A stretch of 64,000 bases of DNA from Streptomyces prunicolor NBRC 13075 (lineage in GTDB: Bacteria > Actinomycetota > Actinomycetes > Streptomycetales > Streptomycetaceae), in contig NZ_BARF01000103.1 in the NCBI RefSeq assembly GCF_000367365.1, positions 1-64,000 of the forward strand, in the 5' to 3' direction. The position numbers were made by a program, and so were the translations under genes. The notes beneath the pieces are model-generated. The model was given only the letters and a program-made list of their open reading frames with translations. It had not been told where the DNA came from and searched no databases. How positions within the stretch are numbered: the first letter of the stretch is position 1; every line of letters starts with the position of its first letter. Positions 19,547 to 28,722 of the stretch are shown one piece after another.

Positions 19547-20641
19547 ATGCCTATGACAACCCCAACCCCAACTCCCCGCGCGGTACCGCGATTACGGCGC
19601 CCCACCCCCCACCGAGCCCTCTTCCTCGTCCTCCTCGCGCTCCTCACCACCGTCCCCGCCCTGGCCCTGATCCTCGCCACGGGTGGCCGGGCGGAGGCCC
19701 ACGGCACCCCCATGAAACCCGGCAGCCGCACCTTCCTCTGCTGGCAGGACGCGCTCACCGACACCGGTGAGATCAAACCGATCAACCCGGCGTGCAAGGC
19801 GGCCCAACAAGTCAGCGGCACAACGCCGTTCTACAACTGGTTCTCCGTCCTGCGCTCCGACGGCGCCGGCCGCACCCGGGGCTTCGTGCCGGACGGTTCG
19901 CTGTGCAGCGGCGGCAACCCGAACTTCACGGGCTTCGATCTCCCGCGCGACGACTGGCCGTTGATGCATCTGACCTCCGGCGCGACGGTCGACTTCTCGT
20001 ACAACGCCTGGGCGGCGCACCCGGGTTGGTTCTACGTCTACATCACCAAGGACGGCTTCGACCCGACCAAGACGCTCACCTGGGACGACATGGAGGACGC
20101 CCCGTTCCTCACGGTCGACCACCCGCCGCTGAACGGCACCCCGGGTACGGTCGAGGCCAACTACTCCTGGACCGGGCAACTTCCGGCGAACAAGTCGGGG
20201 CGGAACATCGTCTACATGGTGTGGCAGCGCTCGGACAGCGCGGAGACCTTCTACTCCTGCTCGGACGTCGACTTCGACGGCGGCAACGGCGAAGTGACGG
20301 GCATTCACGACCCGGGCAACCCCACCGACCCGGTACCCGGCGTCTGTTCGGCCACCCGGCACACGACCGGAACCTGGCCCGGCGGCTACCAGTCCGAGGT
20401 GACCGTCACCAACTCCGGCGACGTCCCGATGCTCGGCTGGATGGTCAACTGGGCACTCCCCGCAGGCCAGTCGGTCGCCAGTCTCTGGAACGGCAACGCG
20501 ACCTACAGCGGCCAGGACGTGATGGTCCACAACGCCGACTGGAACGGCTCACTGAGTCCGGGGCAGAGCGCCACCTTCGGATACGTCGTGAACGGCGACG
20601 GCGGGGACACGGCAACTACCCTGCCCTGCCAGGTGGGTTGA
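19547..20641 (+). CDS. AA10 lytic polysaccharide monooxygenase with CBM2, cellulose type
   Basis: 364 residues. The signal peptide ends RAEA, so the mature protein begins with His52 (HGTPMKPGSRTFLCWQDA), the first half of the copper histidine brace. The second copper ligand is His158 in NAWAAHPGW, and Phe235 in ETFYSCSDV is the axial residue. The catalytic domain (52-253) closely follows the S. coelicolor C1-oxidising cellulose-active enzyme ScLPMO10C/CelS2 in its motifs. A short PGNPTDPVPG linker leads to a C-terminal CBM2 (267-364, starting CSATRHTTGTWPGGY and ending LPCQVG). It oxidatively cleaves crystalline cellulose outside the cell. I chose the ATG at 19547 behind GAAGGGA. The CebR box upstream agrees with a cellulolytic role. 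Confidence 0.93.
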   Translation: MPMTTPTPTPRAVPRLRRPTPHRALFLVLLALLTTVPALALILATGGRAEAHGTPMKPGSRTFLCWQDALTDTGEIKPINPACKAAQQVSGTTPFYNWFSVLRSDGAGRTRGFVPDGSLCSGGNPNFTGFDLPRDDWPLMHLTSGATVDFSYNAWAAHPGWFYVYITKDGFDPTKTLTWDDMEDAPFLTVDHPPLNGTPGTVEANYSWTGQLPANKSGRNIVYMVWQRSDSAETFYSCSDVDFDGGNGEVTGIHDPGNPTDPVPGVCSATRHTTGTWPGGYQSEVTVTNSGDVPMLGWMVNWALPAGQSVASLWNGNATYSGQDVMVHNADWNGSLSPGQSATFGYVVNGDGGDTATTLPCQVG

Positions 20642-20654
20642 GTCTGAGCTCGGG

Positions 20655-20687
20655 GCGGACCCGGTGGTCGGGGGCCACCGGGTCCGC
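20655..20687 (+). terminator. LPMO terminator hairpin
   Basis: A perfect 13-bp stem (GCGGACCCGGTGG / CCACCGGGTCCGC) with a 7-nt loop begins 14 bp after the LPMO stop codon. Confidence 0.85.
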
Positions 20688-20753
20688 GAGCCGGACAGGC
20701 AATGGGGGTTGAACCTGTCCGGGTGGTGCGTGGCTTGGGGCGACACTGCGGTG

Positions 20754-20811
20754 CGACAACGTTGTCGAATGGTCTGCATATGACTCTACCGCCCCAACGG
20801 ACAACGATGTC
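20754..20811. promoter_or_regulatory. Tandem LacI-type operators upstream of GH92 gene 1
   Basis: A perfect palindrome CGACAACGTTGTCG at 20754-20767 is followed by GACAACGATGTC at 20800-20811, which differs at one base from GACAACGTTGTC. The core AACGTT with central CG is typical of LacI-family operators. The identical 12-mer stands before the second GH92 gene (28505-28516). The sites lie about 155-210 bp upstream of the start codon, implying a long leader. Confidence 0.65.
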
Positions 20812-20965
20812 AAGCCAGTTGGCCTGCGGGCGCCGTCCGAGTGGATGCCTTGCGTGCCCTCGCCGGCCCACGCGCTCTTCCGTGGTACGGGTGGCGCACG
20901 TTACTGTCCCTGCGGCTTGTGCGACCTGTGGTGCGCGACCCGTCCGAAGGAGGAGGGGCCGCGTC

Positions 20966-23900
20966 ATGCGTTTCCGTCCCATGTCCCTGATGCTCGCCGC
21001 CGCGCTCGCGCTCGGCGGCGCCACCCCCGCCCTGGCGGCCACCACCGCCCCACCGCAACTCGTCAAGGACCCCAGCGCCTATGTCGATCCGCTGATCGGC
21101 ACCAAGAACGGCGGCAATGTCTTCCCGGGCGCCGTCGTGCCCTTCGGCATGCTCTCCTGGAGCCCGGAGAACACCAGAGGCAGCGCGACGAGCACGGCCG
21201 CACCAGGCGGCTACCAGTACGACGCCACCCGCATCCGCGGCTTCAGCCTCACCCACATGTCCGGCACGGGCTGCGCGGGCGGCAGCGGCGACATCCCGTT
21301 CTACCCGTACGCCGGTGAGGTCACCTCGTCCCCGGCGAGCGACACCAAGGACGCCGTCTACGCCTCCGACTTCAGCCACACCGACGAGACCGCCGAGCCC
21401 GGCCACTACAAGGTGGGCCTCGCCTCCGGCGTCACCGCCGACCTCACGGCGACGGCCCGCACCGGCTCCGGCCGCTTCACCTACCCCGCCGACAAGCCGG
21501 CCTCGCTGCTGATCCGCACCGCCAACTCCGAGGTGGGGTCCGCCGATTCGGCGGTCACCATCGACCCGAAGACCAACACCGTCTCCGGCTCGGTCACCTC
21601 CGGCAACTTCTGCGGCTACCTCGACCCCGAGGGTCAACGCGCCTACTACACCCTGTACTTCACCGCCACCTTCGACCGCGCCTTCAAGACCACCGGCACC
21701 TGGCAGGACGACAGGCTCACCCCGGGTTCGACGAACGCCACCGGCGGCACGGGCGGCTTCACCACCGGCGGCCGTCCCGTCGCGGGCAAGGGCGCGGGCG
21801 GCTACGTCGAGTTCGAGCCCGGCAGTGGCCCGGTCGGCGTCAAGGTCGGTATCTCGTACGTCAGTCAGGCCGGCGCCAAGGCCAACCTCGCGGCGGAGAA
21901 CCCGCCGAAGCGGTCCTTCGACGGCGTCGAGGACGCGGCCCACCGCGCCTGGCGCGACCAGCTCGGCGCGATCAAGGTGGGCGGCGGCACCGACCCCGAG
22001 CGCACCACCTTCTACACCGCGCTCTACCACTCGCTCCTGCACCCGAACGTCATCAGCGACGCCGACCGCAGATACACGGGCAGCGACGGCAAGGTGCACA
22101 AGGTCGGCCGGGGGCATCAAGCGCAGTACGGCACCTTCTCCGGCTGGGACATCTACCGGTCGCAGGTCCAACTGCTCACCCTCCTCAGCCCCCGCACGGG
22201 CTCGGACATCGCCCAGTCCCTCTACGAACTCGCCCAGCAGAACGGGGGAGTCTGGGACCGCTGGCTGCACGGCGCGAGCGGCACCCACGTCATGAACGGC
22301 GACCCCTCACCCACCGCCCTGGCCGGCATCCGCGCCTTCGGCGGCACCGACTTCGACCTCAAGGGAGCCCTCGCCTCCCTCGTCCAGGCGGCCACCGTAC
22401 CCACCGCACAGGACCTGTCCTCCTCGGGCAAGCCGGTGCTCTCGGTGGGCCAACGCCCGTCCCTGGACAAGTACTTGAACCTGCACTACATGCCGTCCGT
22501 CTCCAACGCCTGGGGCGGCGCCGCCGAAACCCTGGAGATGTCCACGGCGGACTTCGCGCTCTCCCAACTCGCCACGGCGGCAGGGAAGAAGAGTACGGCA
22601 TCCGACTTCGCCAAGCGCGCCCAGTGGTGGCAGAACAACTTCAACATCGCCGCCGACCCCACCGGCGGCTACATCGCCAACCGCAAGGCGGACGGCAGTT
22701 GGGTCACCGGCTTCACCCCCGGCACCGGCAACGGCTTCGTGGAGGGCACGGCCGCCCAGTACACCTGGATGGTCCAGCACAACCCGGCCGGCCTCTTCGC
22801 GGCGATGGGCGGCACCGACAAGGCCCTCGCCCGCCTCGACTCCTTCTTCCATGAGGCGGACGGCAGTTGGGCCTTCACGGGCAGCGGCGGCGACAAGTCC
22901 GAGCTGGACAACGAGCCGTCCGTCAACGTCCCCTACCTCTACGACTACGCGGGCGCGCCCTACAAGACCCAGGAGACGGTCAGGGCGGCCATGAAGCAGC
23001 TCTGGTCGACCGACCCGGCCGGCATCCCCGGCAACGACGACCTCGGCGAGATGTCGTCCTGGTACGTCTTCTCCGCCCTCGGCATGTACCCCCAGGTCCC
23101 CTCCCGCGCCGAACTCACCCTCGCCTCCCCGCTGTTCGAGCGCATCGAGATCAAGCGCCCGCAGGGCAACGACATCTCCATCCGCGCGAAGGGCGCTGCG
23201 ACCGACGCCCCGTACATCCAGTCCCTGAAGGTCAACGGCCGTAGCACGCAACAGCCTTGGCTCTCGTCCTCGATCGTCAAGAACGGCGGCACCCTCGACT
23301 ACACCCTCTCCACCACCCCGAACCGCACCTGGGGCAGCGCCCCTTCGGACGCCCCGCCGTCCTTCCGCACCGGCGAACAGCCGTACCAGATCGGCGTCGG
23401 CCCGACCGCCGCGACCCTCGCCCCCGGCGAGAGCACCAAGGTCAACATCAAGGCCCTGTCCTTGAGCGGCGGCACCGGCCCCGAGGTCCGCTACAGCGTC
23501 GAGACCCCCGCCGGAGTCACGGCAACTCCCGCGCAGGGCACGGTCGTCGACGGCTCCCAGGACATCACTCTCACCGCCGCCGACGACGTCACACAGGGCT
23601 TCCACGACGTGAAGGTCACCGTCACCTCGGGCGACACGTCGTACGAGCAGCCGGTGTCCCTGACCGTGGCCGCGCCCGGCACCCTCCTCGCCGCCTACAA
23701 CAACACCGGCGTCTCCGACGACACCGGCGAGCACGACGAGGCGGACTACGACGGAGGCGGCTGGAGCTACTCCCTCCAGGCGCTCGCGGCGGCCGGGCTG
23801 ACCCCGGGCGGCGCGGGCACGGTGGACGGGCTCGGCTTCACCTGGCCCAGCTCGCCCAACGGGCGCCCCGACAATGTCTCGGCGGCCGGTCAGACCGTCC

Positions 23901-24238
23901 AACTTCCGCAGCCCGCGGCCAACTTGTCGTTCATCGGCAGCGCGGTCAACGGCAACCAGCAGACGAAGGCGACCGTCACCTACACCGACGGCAGCACCGA
24001 CGCGATCGACCTGTCCTTCACGGACTGGACGGTCGGCGGGGGTGGCGGCACCGTGCAGTACGGCAACGAGGTCGTCGCCAGGACCACGTACCGCAATGTA
24101 GCGGGTGCGGACAAGGATCCGGTCGTCACCTATGTGTTCGCCACCAAGCCGTTCGCGGCACCCACGGGCAAGACCATCAAGAGCGTGACACTTCCGGACG
24201 ACACGGATCTCCATGTGTTCACCCTTGCGGTGAACTGA
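20966..24238 (+). CDS. Secreted GH92 alpha-mannosidase with NEW3 and C-terminal beta domains
   Basis: 1,090 residues. The ATG follows AAGGAGGAGGGG and opens a signal peptide (MRFRPMSLMLAAALALGG...LA). GH92 N-terminal beta-sandwich and (alpha/alpha)6 barrel run from about residue 35 to 780: PLIGTKNGGNVFPGAVVPFG, HMSGTGC, EGTAAQYTWMV and GNDDLGEMSSWYVFSALG are family landmarks. An Ig-like NEW3 domain (about 810-905) and a beta-sandwich beginning near AAYNNTGVSDDTGEHD (about 910-1090) follow. GH92 enzymes are Ca2+-dependent exo-alpha-mannosidases, mostly acting on alpha-1,2/1,3/1,4/1,6 linkages of N-glycans and yeast mannan. Linkage preference cannot be read here. Regulation is probably by the LacI-type repressor whose operators lie upstream. 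Confidence 0.92.
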   Translation: MRFRPMSLMLAAALALGGATPALAATTAPPQLVKDPSAYVDPLIGTKNGGNVFPGAVVPFGMLSWSPENTRGSATSTAAPGGYQYDATRIRGFSLTHMSGTGCAGGSGDIPFYPYAGEVTSSPASDTKDAVYASDFSHTDETAEPGHYKVGLASGVTADLTATARTGSGRFTYPADKPASLLIRTANSEVGSADSAVTIDPKTNTVSGSVTSGNFCGYLDPEGQRAYYTLYFTATFDRAFKTTGTWQDDRLTPGSTNATGGTGGFTTGGRPVAGKGAGGYVEFEPGSGPVGVKVGISYVSQAGAKANLAAENPPKRSFDGVEDAAHRAWRDQLGAIKVGGGTDPERTTFYTALYHSLLHPNVISDADRRYTGSDGKVHKVGRGHQAQYGTFSGWDIYRSQVQLLTLLSPRTGSDIAQSLYELAQQNGGVWDRWLHGASGTHVMNGDPSPTALAGIRAFGGTDFDLKGALASLVQAATVPTAQDLSSSGKPVLSVGQRPSLDKYLNLHYMPSVSNAWGGAAETLEMSTADFALSQLATAAGKKSTASDFAKRAQWWQNNFNIAADPTGGYIANRKADGSWVTGFTPGTGNGFVEGTAAQYTWMVQHNPAGLFAAMGGTDKALARLDSFFHEADGSWAFTGSGGDKSELDNEPSVNVPYLYDYAGAPYKTQETVRAAMKQLWSTDPAGIPGNDDLGEMSSWYVFSALGMYPQVPSRAELTLASPLFERIEIKRPQGNDISIRAKGAATDAPYIQSLKVNGRSTQQPWLSSSIVKNGGTLDYTLSTTPNRTWGSAPSDAPPSFRTGEQPYQIGVGPTAATLAPGESTKVNIKALSLSGGTGPEVRYSVETPAGVTATPAQGTVVDGSQDITLTAADDVTQGFHDVKVTVTSGDTSYEQPVSLTVAAPGTLLAAYNNTGVSDDTGEHDEADYDGGGWSYSLQALAAAGLTPGGAGTVDGLGFTWPSSPNGRPDNVSAAGQTVQLPQPAANLSFIGSAVNGNQQTKATVTYTDGSTDAIDLSFTDWTVGGGGGTVQYGNEVVARTTYRNVAGADKDPVVTYVFATKPFAAPTGKTIKSVTLPDDTDLHVFTLAVN

Positions 24239-24250
24239 CGTCCACAATGT

Positions 24251-24281
24251 GTGCCCTCGCCCGTTCTGGTGGCGGGGGCAC
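24251..24281 (+). terminator. GH92 gene 1 terminator hairpin
   Basis: An 11-bp stem (GTGCCCTCGCC / GGCGGGGGCAC, one G-U pair) lies 12 bp after the stop codon. Confidence 0.75.
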
Positions 24282-24305
24282 ATCGTCGCGTGCGAGCATC
24301 CGCAG

Positions 24306-24680
24306 ATGGTGAAACGGCCGCAGCTGCCCGAGGAGTTCCGGGCCGAAGCCCGTACGGCCTTCGCGTTCCTGGTGGGGGACGAGGGCTTCGCGCCGCCGGA
24401 GGACATAGACGGCGGCCTGCGCTATCTGCGCGGGGATCTGATGGTGCGCGTCTGGTTCCTGGGCGGCGCCGAATCGGAGGTTCTGACACGACTGATCCCC
24501 CTGGCGCCGGACGGCACCAGGGGGAGCGGGGCGTGGCTGGACGACCTGTACGCGGCCGCCGCGTGCGGTCCGGCCCAGGATGTCCCCGTCTTCGCGTCGA
24601 CCAGGAGAGGCGTGCTCAGACGGGTTCACCAACACGCGGAGGCGTTGCGGAAACTGCTGCCCCGCCTCCCCGTGTCGTGA
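24306..24680 (+). CDS. Hypothetical protein
   Basis: 124 residues from ATG (MVKRPQLPEEFRAEARTAFA). G/C-ending codons support coding on this strand against two other open frames at the same place. It is soluble, has no signal, and is rich in aromatic and acidic residues (EGFAPPEDIDGGLRYLRGD). I recognise no domain. It sits alone between two convergent GH92 genes, 68 bp after the first and 7 bp from the end of the second. Confidence 0.65.
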   Translation: MVKRPQLPEEFRAEARTAFAFLVGDEGFAPPEDIDGGLRYLRGDLMVRVWFLGGAESEVLTRLIPLAPDGTRGSGAWLDDLYAAAACGPAQDVPVFASTRRGVLRRVHQHAEALRKLLPRLPVS

Positions 24681-24687
24681 GGTGAGC

Positions 24688-27600
24688 TCAGGCCAGCAGT
24701 TCCACTTCCGCGAGCGTCGCGGAACTGTCCAGTACCAGGCGGTAACGCGCGTACGAGCCCGGTGACTTGACCGAGAAGACGCGCGTCTGCTTGTCCCAGG
24801 TGAAGGACTCGCCGGAGCGCTTGTCGAGCGTCTTCCACGTGGTGCCGTCGGCAGAGCCCTGCAGGGTCCAGCCGGTCGGTGCCTGCGTGTGGTCCGCAGA
24901 CGACGTGAGCGTGTACTGGATGCCCTTGGTGGCCTTGGCGATCGGCAGGTCCACCGAGGTCACCGTCGCGCTCGTGGCCGACGTGTTGTCGAACAGGGCG
25001 CCGACACCGGCGAGTTGGTCGCTGCGGGGTGTCGGCACCTTGTCGTTCTTGGTGATCGACACCGGCGCCGCGTTCTTGCCGCTGCCCCACGACGAGGGCT
25101 TGGAGCCCATGGAGAAGTCCAGCACTCCGCCCTTCTCCAGCAGCGAGTGGGGGAGTGAAGTCTTCGTCCAGTTCTGGCCGTTGACCTTCAGACCCTGCAC
25201 GTAGATGTTCTTCGTGCTGTTCTTCGGCGCCTTGACGACCAGGTCCTTGCCGTTCTCCAAGTGCACGGTCGCCTTGGTGAACAGCGGGGAGCCGATGGCG
25301 TATTCGCCGCTGCCCATCACCAGCGGGTAGAAGCCGAGCGCGGAGAAGAGGTACCAGGCCGACTGCTCGCCGTTGTCCTCGTCACCGTGGTAGCCCTGCC
25401 CGATCTCGCTGCCGGTGTACAGCCGCGACAGCACCTCCCGCACGTCCTTCTGCGCCTTCCAGGGCTCACCGGCCGCGTCGTACATGTACGTGACGTGGTG
25501 GGCGACCTGGTTGGAGTGGCCGTACTGGCCCATGCGGACGTCCCGTGCCTCCGTCATCTCGTGGATGACACCGCCGTAGGAACCGGCGTTGGTGGGTGAA
25601 GCGGTCTCCGGGGTGCTGAAGTACTGGTCGAGCTTGTCGCCGAGGGCCTGCTGGCCGCCGTAGAGGTTGGCGAGGCCGCGGCTGTCCTGCGGGGCGGTGA
25701 AGGCGTAGCCCCAGCCGTCGGTCTCCGTGTAGTCGTAGCCCCAGATCTTCGGGTCGTAACTCGCCGAGTCCACCCGCCAGTTGCCCTTGGCGTCCTTGCC
25801 CTGGAAGAACCCGGCCTGCTTGTCGAACAGGTTCACATAGTCCTGGGCCCGGTTGAGGAAGTACTCGGACTCCTCCTTGTAGTGCTTCTCGCCGGTCTTC
25901 TTGTAGAGGGCCAGACCCATCTGCGCGATGCCGTAGTCGTTGTTGTAGCCCTCCATCGCCCAGGAGAAGCCCTCACCGGTGTCGGTGCTGGTGTAGCCGA
26001 GGAAGGGCGAGGTGGTCATGCCCTTGCGGCCCACACCGGACGCGGGCGGGACGACGGTCGCGTTCTTCACGGCCGCGTCGTAGGCCGACTTGGCGTCGAA
26101 CTTCACGCCCTTGACGTACGCGTCCGCGAACGCCACGTCCGAGGACGTGCCGGTCATCAGGTCCGCGTAGCCGGGCGAGGACCAGCGCGAGGTCCAGCCG
26201 CCGTCCTTGTACTGCTGCACGAACCCGTCGACCATCTCACCCGCCTGACTGGGCGTCAGGAACGAGTAGGCCGGCCAGGTCGTCCGATACGTGTCCCAGA
26301 AGCCGTTGTTGACGTACACCTTGCCGTCGACGATCTTCGCGCCGGTGTGGGTCGGGGTGTCCTGGCTCGTCATCGGGGAGAACGGCGACGCGTACTGGTA
26401 CGTCGAACCGACCTTCTCGAAGCCGGAGTTGGGGTACAGGTACAGCCGGTACATGCTGGAGTACAGCGTCGTCAGCTGGTCCGGCGTGGCGCCCTCCACC
26501 TCGACCTTGCCGAGCAGCTTGTCCCACACCTTCTGGGCCTGCTTCTTGACCGTGTCGAAGGAGGTGCCGTCCGGGATCTCCTGGCGCAGGTTGTCCTTCG
26601 CCTGGTCGACGCTGATCAGCGAGGTGGCCAGGCGCAGGGTGACCGTGTGGTCGGCGCCCGGCTTGAACTTCAGATAGCCCTTGACTCCGCTGGAGGAGCC
26701 GTCCGTCACCGGCGCGTCGAACGTGCCGTAGACGAAGAGCCGCGTAGCGCCGGTGGACAGCCCGGACTTGACGTCCGAGTAGCCGGTGACGGTCCCGTTG
26801 GTCTTGTCGAGGGTCAGGCCCGCCTGCTCGGTGACGTTGTCGAAGATGACGCTCGCGTCGTCGCCGGGGTAGGTGAAGCGCAGTGAGGCCGCGTGGTCGG
26901 TCGGGGCCATCTCGGCCTTGAGACCGTTCTCGAACGTGACGCCGTAGTAGTACGGGCGCGCGGTCTCGTTCTCGTGCTTGAACGCCAACTCCCGTGCCGT
27001 GGGAGAGGTGTTGGGGGTGCCCGAGGCTGCCGACGGCATCACCTGGAAGGTCTGCCGGTCGCCCATCCAGGGGCTGGGCTCATGGCTCAGGCTGAGCGCC
27101 TGGAGCGTCGGCAGGTTGTCGTCGTTGTTCGCGCGTGCGTAGTCGTAGAGCCAGCTCAGCGACGACGAATTCGTCACCGGGGTCCAGAAGTTGAAGCCGT
27201 GTGGCAGCGCCGCGGCGGGGAAGTTGTTGCCGCGCGAGAAGCTGCCGCTGGAGTTGGTGCCCCGAGTCGTCAGCGCGTAGTCGGACAGATGCGCCTTCGG
27301 CTTCTCCGGCGCGACCGACTTGAGGCTCACGTCGTCCAGCCAGCCGCGGAACTTCGCCGGCCCGCTGGGGGAGTCGTAGTCCAGCAGGATCCGGTCGACG
27401 GTCTTCCCGGCCGCGACCGAACCGATCCGCGAGAGGACGTTGTTCCACTGGTTGACGTAGAGGATCTTCGCCGCGCCCTGCCCCTGCGGAGTCAGCGCGA
27501 AGCCGTGCGAGTCCGTCGCGCCGAGATCACTGAGATAGGTGCCGTCCGTGAAGGCCAAGTCGACGGAGACGTTCGTGGCGTCGTAGTCGAGATCGCCGTC

Positions 27601-28479
27601 GGACATCTGCGGGAAGATCTTGTACGACAGCGCCGTGTCCTTGCCGACCGGCACGTTCACGTCGAAGACCTTGTTGTACGAGTACGCCCGTCCCGTGGCC
27701 GTGTGACGGCCCGCGTAGCGCAGTGCGCGCTTCCCGGTGAAGCCGGCGCCCGCCTTGGCGGTGGGGGAGCCGCTGGGGCCCCGGTCGACCAGCGAGAGCA
27801 TGTCCTCGGGGATGGGCGCGGTGGTCCCGCCCGTCGAGAACTGGACGTCGGCGAGCTGAAGGATGCCGCTCGCGCCGTTGTTCTTCGTGATGTCGAGCCG
27901 GAAGTGCTGGTACTCGGCCGGCTCGGCGAGGTCGTACGACTTCGTCTGGAACCGGTCGGCGAAGGACTCGCCGGAGCGGGTGTCCAGGGTCTTCCAGTCC
28001 TTGCCGTCCGTCGAGCCCGACAGCGTCCAGTCCTTCGGATCGCGTTCGGCGAAGTCGTTCGCCGAAGTCAGGGCGTACGTCACTATTTTGGCCGGCTTGT
28101 CGAGGTCGAACTCGACCCAGCCCGTGGACGCGAACGTCAGCCACTTGGTGCCGGACTCGCCGTCGACGAGGTTCTCCTTCACCTCGCCGCCGCCGGTGTT
28201 CTCGGAGCTGGCCCGGACGTCGGTGACATGATCGGTCACATTTCCCGGGATGCCGGTGCTGTAGCCTCCGTCGACACCCGAGGCACGCTTGGTGCCGTCC
28301 GGCGCGGTGTCGACCGTGTTCAGCCAGTCCGGTGCCGGATCTCCCGACTCGAACGAGGAGGCGAACTCCCCGCCGGTCGGGGCCTTTGCGGGCAGGGCGA
28401 CCGTCACCCCCTGCGAACCCACGAGCAAAGCCAGTGCGGCGGTCGACACGACCGCCGTACCCCACCATCTGTGATGCAT
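24688..28479 (-). CDS. Secreted GH92 alpha-mannosidase flanked by F5/8-type (CBM32-like) domains
   Basis: 1,263 residues. Start chosen at MHHRWWGTAVVST behind GGGAGGA; an earlier in-frame codon would overlap the operator. Signal peptide to about residue 30. An N-terminal discoidin-like domain (about 75-195: ENLVDGESGTKWLTF, SGSTDGKDWKTLDTRSGESF) is followed by a jelly-roll segment (about 205-390), the GH92 core (about 395-1090, with NNGFWDTYRTTWPAYSFL, YNNDYG and GDEDNGEQSAWYLFSALGFYP) and a second discoidin-like domain (about 1130-1263: GWTLQGSADGTTWKTLDKRS). The two discoidin domains share the DG--WKTLD-RSGESF motif and are internal repeats. Substrate is probably mannan or high-mannose glycans. 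Architecture differs from GH92 gene 1, but the operator is shared. Confidence 0.92.
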   Translation of the reverse strand: MHHRWWGTAVVSTAALALLVGSQGVTVALPAKAPTGGEFASSFESGDPAPDWLNTVDTAPDGTKRASGVDGGYSTGIPGNVTDHVTDVRASSENTGGGEVKENLVDGESGTKWLTFASTGWVEFDLDKPAKIVTYALTSANDFAERDPKDWTLSGSTDGKDWKTLDTRSGESFADRFQTKSYDLAEPAEYQHFRLDITKNNGASGILQLADVQFSTGGTTAPIPEDMLSLVDRGPSGSPTAKAGAGFTGKRALRYAGRHTATGRAYSYNKVFDVNVPVGKDTALSYKIFPQMSDGDLDYDATNVSVDLAFTDGTYLSDLGATDSHGFALTPQGQGAAKILYVNQWNNVLSRIGSVAAGKTVDRILLDYDSPSGPAKFRGWLDDVSLKSVAPEKPKAHLSDYALTTRGTNSSGSFSRGNNFPAAALPHGFNFWTPVTNSSSLSWLYDYARANNDDNLPTLQALSLSHEPSPWMGDRQTFQVMPSAASGTPNTSPTARELAFKHENETARPYYYGVTFENGLKAEMAPTDHAASLRFTYPGDDASVIFDNVTEQAGLTLDKTNGTVTGYSDVKSGLSTGATRLFVYGTFDAPVTDGSSSGVKGYLKFKPGADHTVTLRLATSLISVDQAKDNLRQEIPDGTSFDTVKKQAQKVWDKLLGKVEVEGATPDQLTTLYSSMYRLYLYPNSGFEKVGSTYQYASPFSPMTSQDTPTHTGAKIVDGKVYVNNGFWDTYRTTWPAYSFLTPSQAGEMVDGFVQQYKDGGWTSRWSSPGYADLMTGTSSDVAFADAYVKGVKFDAKSAYDAAVKNATVVPPASGVGRKGMTTSPFLGYTSTDTGEGFSWAMEGYNNDYGIAQMGLALYKKTGEKHYKEESEYFLNRAQDYVNLFDKQAGFFQGKDAKGNWRVDSASYDPKIWGYDYTETDGWGYAFTAPQDSRGLANLYGGQQALGDKLDQYFSTPETASPTNAGSYGGVIHEMTEARDVRMGQYGHSNQVAHHVTYMYDAAGEPWKAQKDVREVLSRLYTGSEIGQGYHGDEDNGEQSAWYLFSALGFYPLVMGSGEYAIGSPLFTKATVHLENGKDLVVKAPKNSTKNIYVQGLKVNGQNWTKTSLPHSLLEKGGVLDFSMGSKPSSWGSGKNAAPVSITKNDKVPTPRSDQLAGVGALFDNTSATSATVTSVDLPIAKATKGIQYTLTSSADHTQAPTGWTLQGSADGTTWKTLDKRSGESFTWDKQTRVFSVKSPGSYARYRLVLDSSATLAEVELLA

Positions 28480-28504
28480 ACGAGGGCATCCTCCCTGCAC
28501 GCTG

Positions 28505-28516
28505 GACAACGTTGTC
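28505..28516. promoter_or_regulatory. LacI-type operator before GH92 gene 2
   Basis: GACAACGTTGTC, a perfect 12-bp palindrome identical to the core of the site before GH92 gene 1. It lies 26 bp upstream of the GH92 gene 2 start codon, downstream of the candidate promoter, a position suited to repression. Confidence 0.7.
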
Positions 28517-28706
28517 AGATTCGACGCGCAAGCAACAGTAGGGAGTCAAGTGGCCAGGGATGTCAAGGGTGTTGAGTGAGGCATTCGAGGGCAATAACGC
28601 GGATTTCTCCGTCATCGAACGCACAGGGCGTTCATATTTCCGCGAGGTCTCACTTCGGAAAAGACCGACAACCTACCCTGCATTCGATCTTGCTCTGTCG
28701 GCGGGA

Positions 28707-28722
28707 AGTGGACTATACCTGT
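28707..28722. promoter_or_regulatory. DasR-like site (dre) overlapping the ngcE promoter
   Basis: AGTGGACTATACCTGT matches the DasR consensus ASTGGTCTAGACCAST at 13 of 16 positions. It covers the candidate -10 element TATACC, so GlcNAc-6-phosphate-responsive repression of the operon is likely. ngcEFG is a known part of chitin/GlcNAc metabolism in Streptomyces. Confidence 0.65.

Noticed and set aside
20688..20965. Small gene in the leader of GH92 gene 1
   Set aside because: Open frames exist, but codon bias is poor, no ribosome site fits, and the stretch carries operators; it reads as a regulatory leader.
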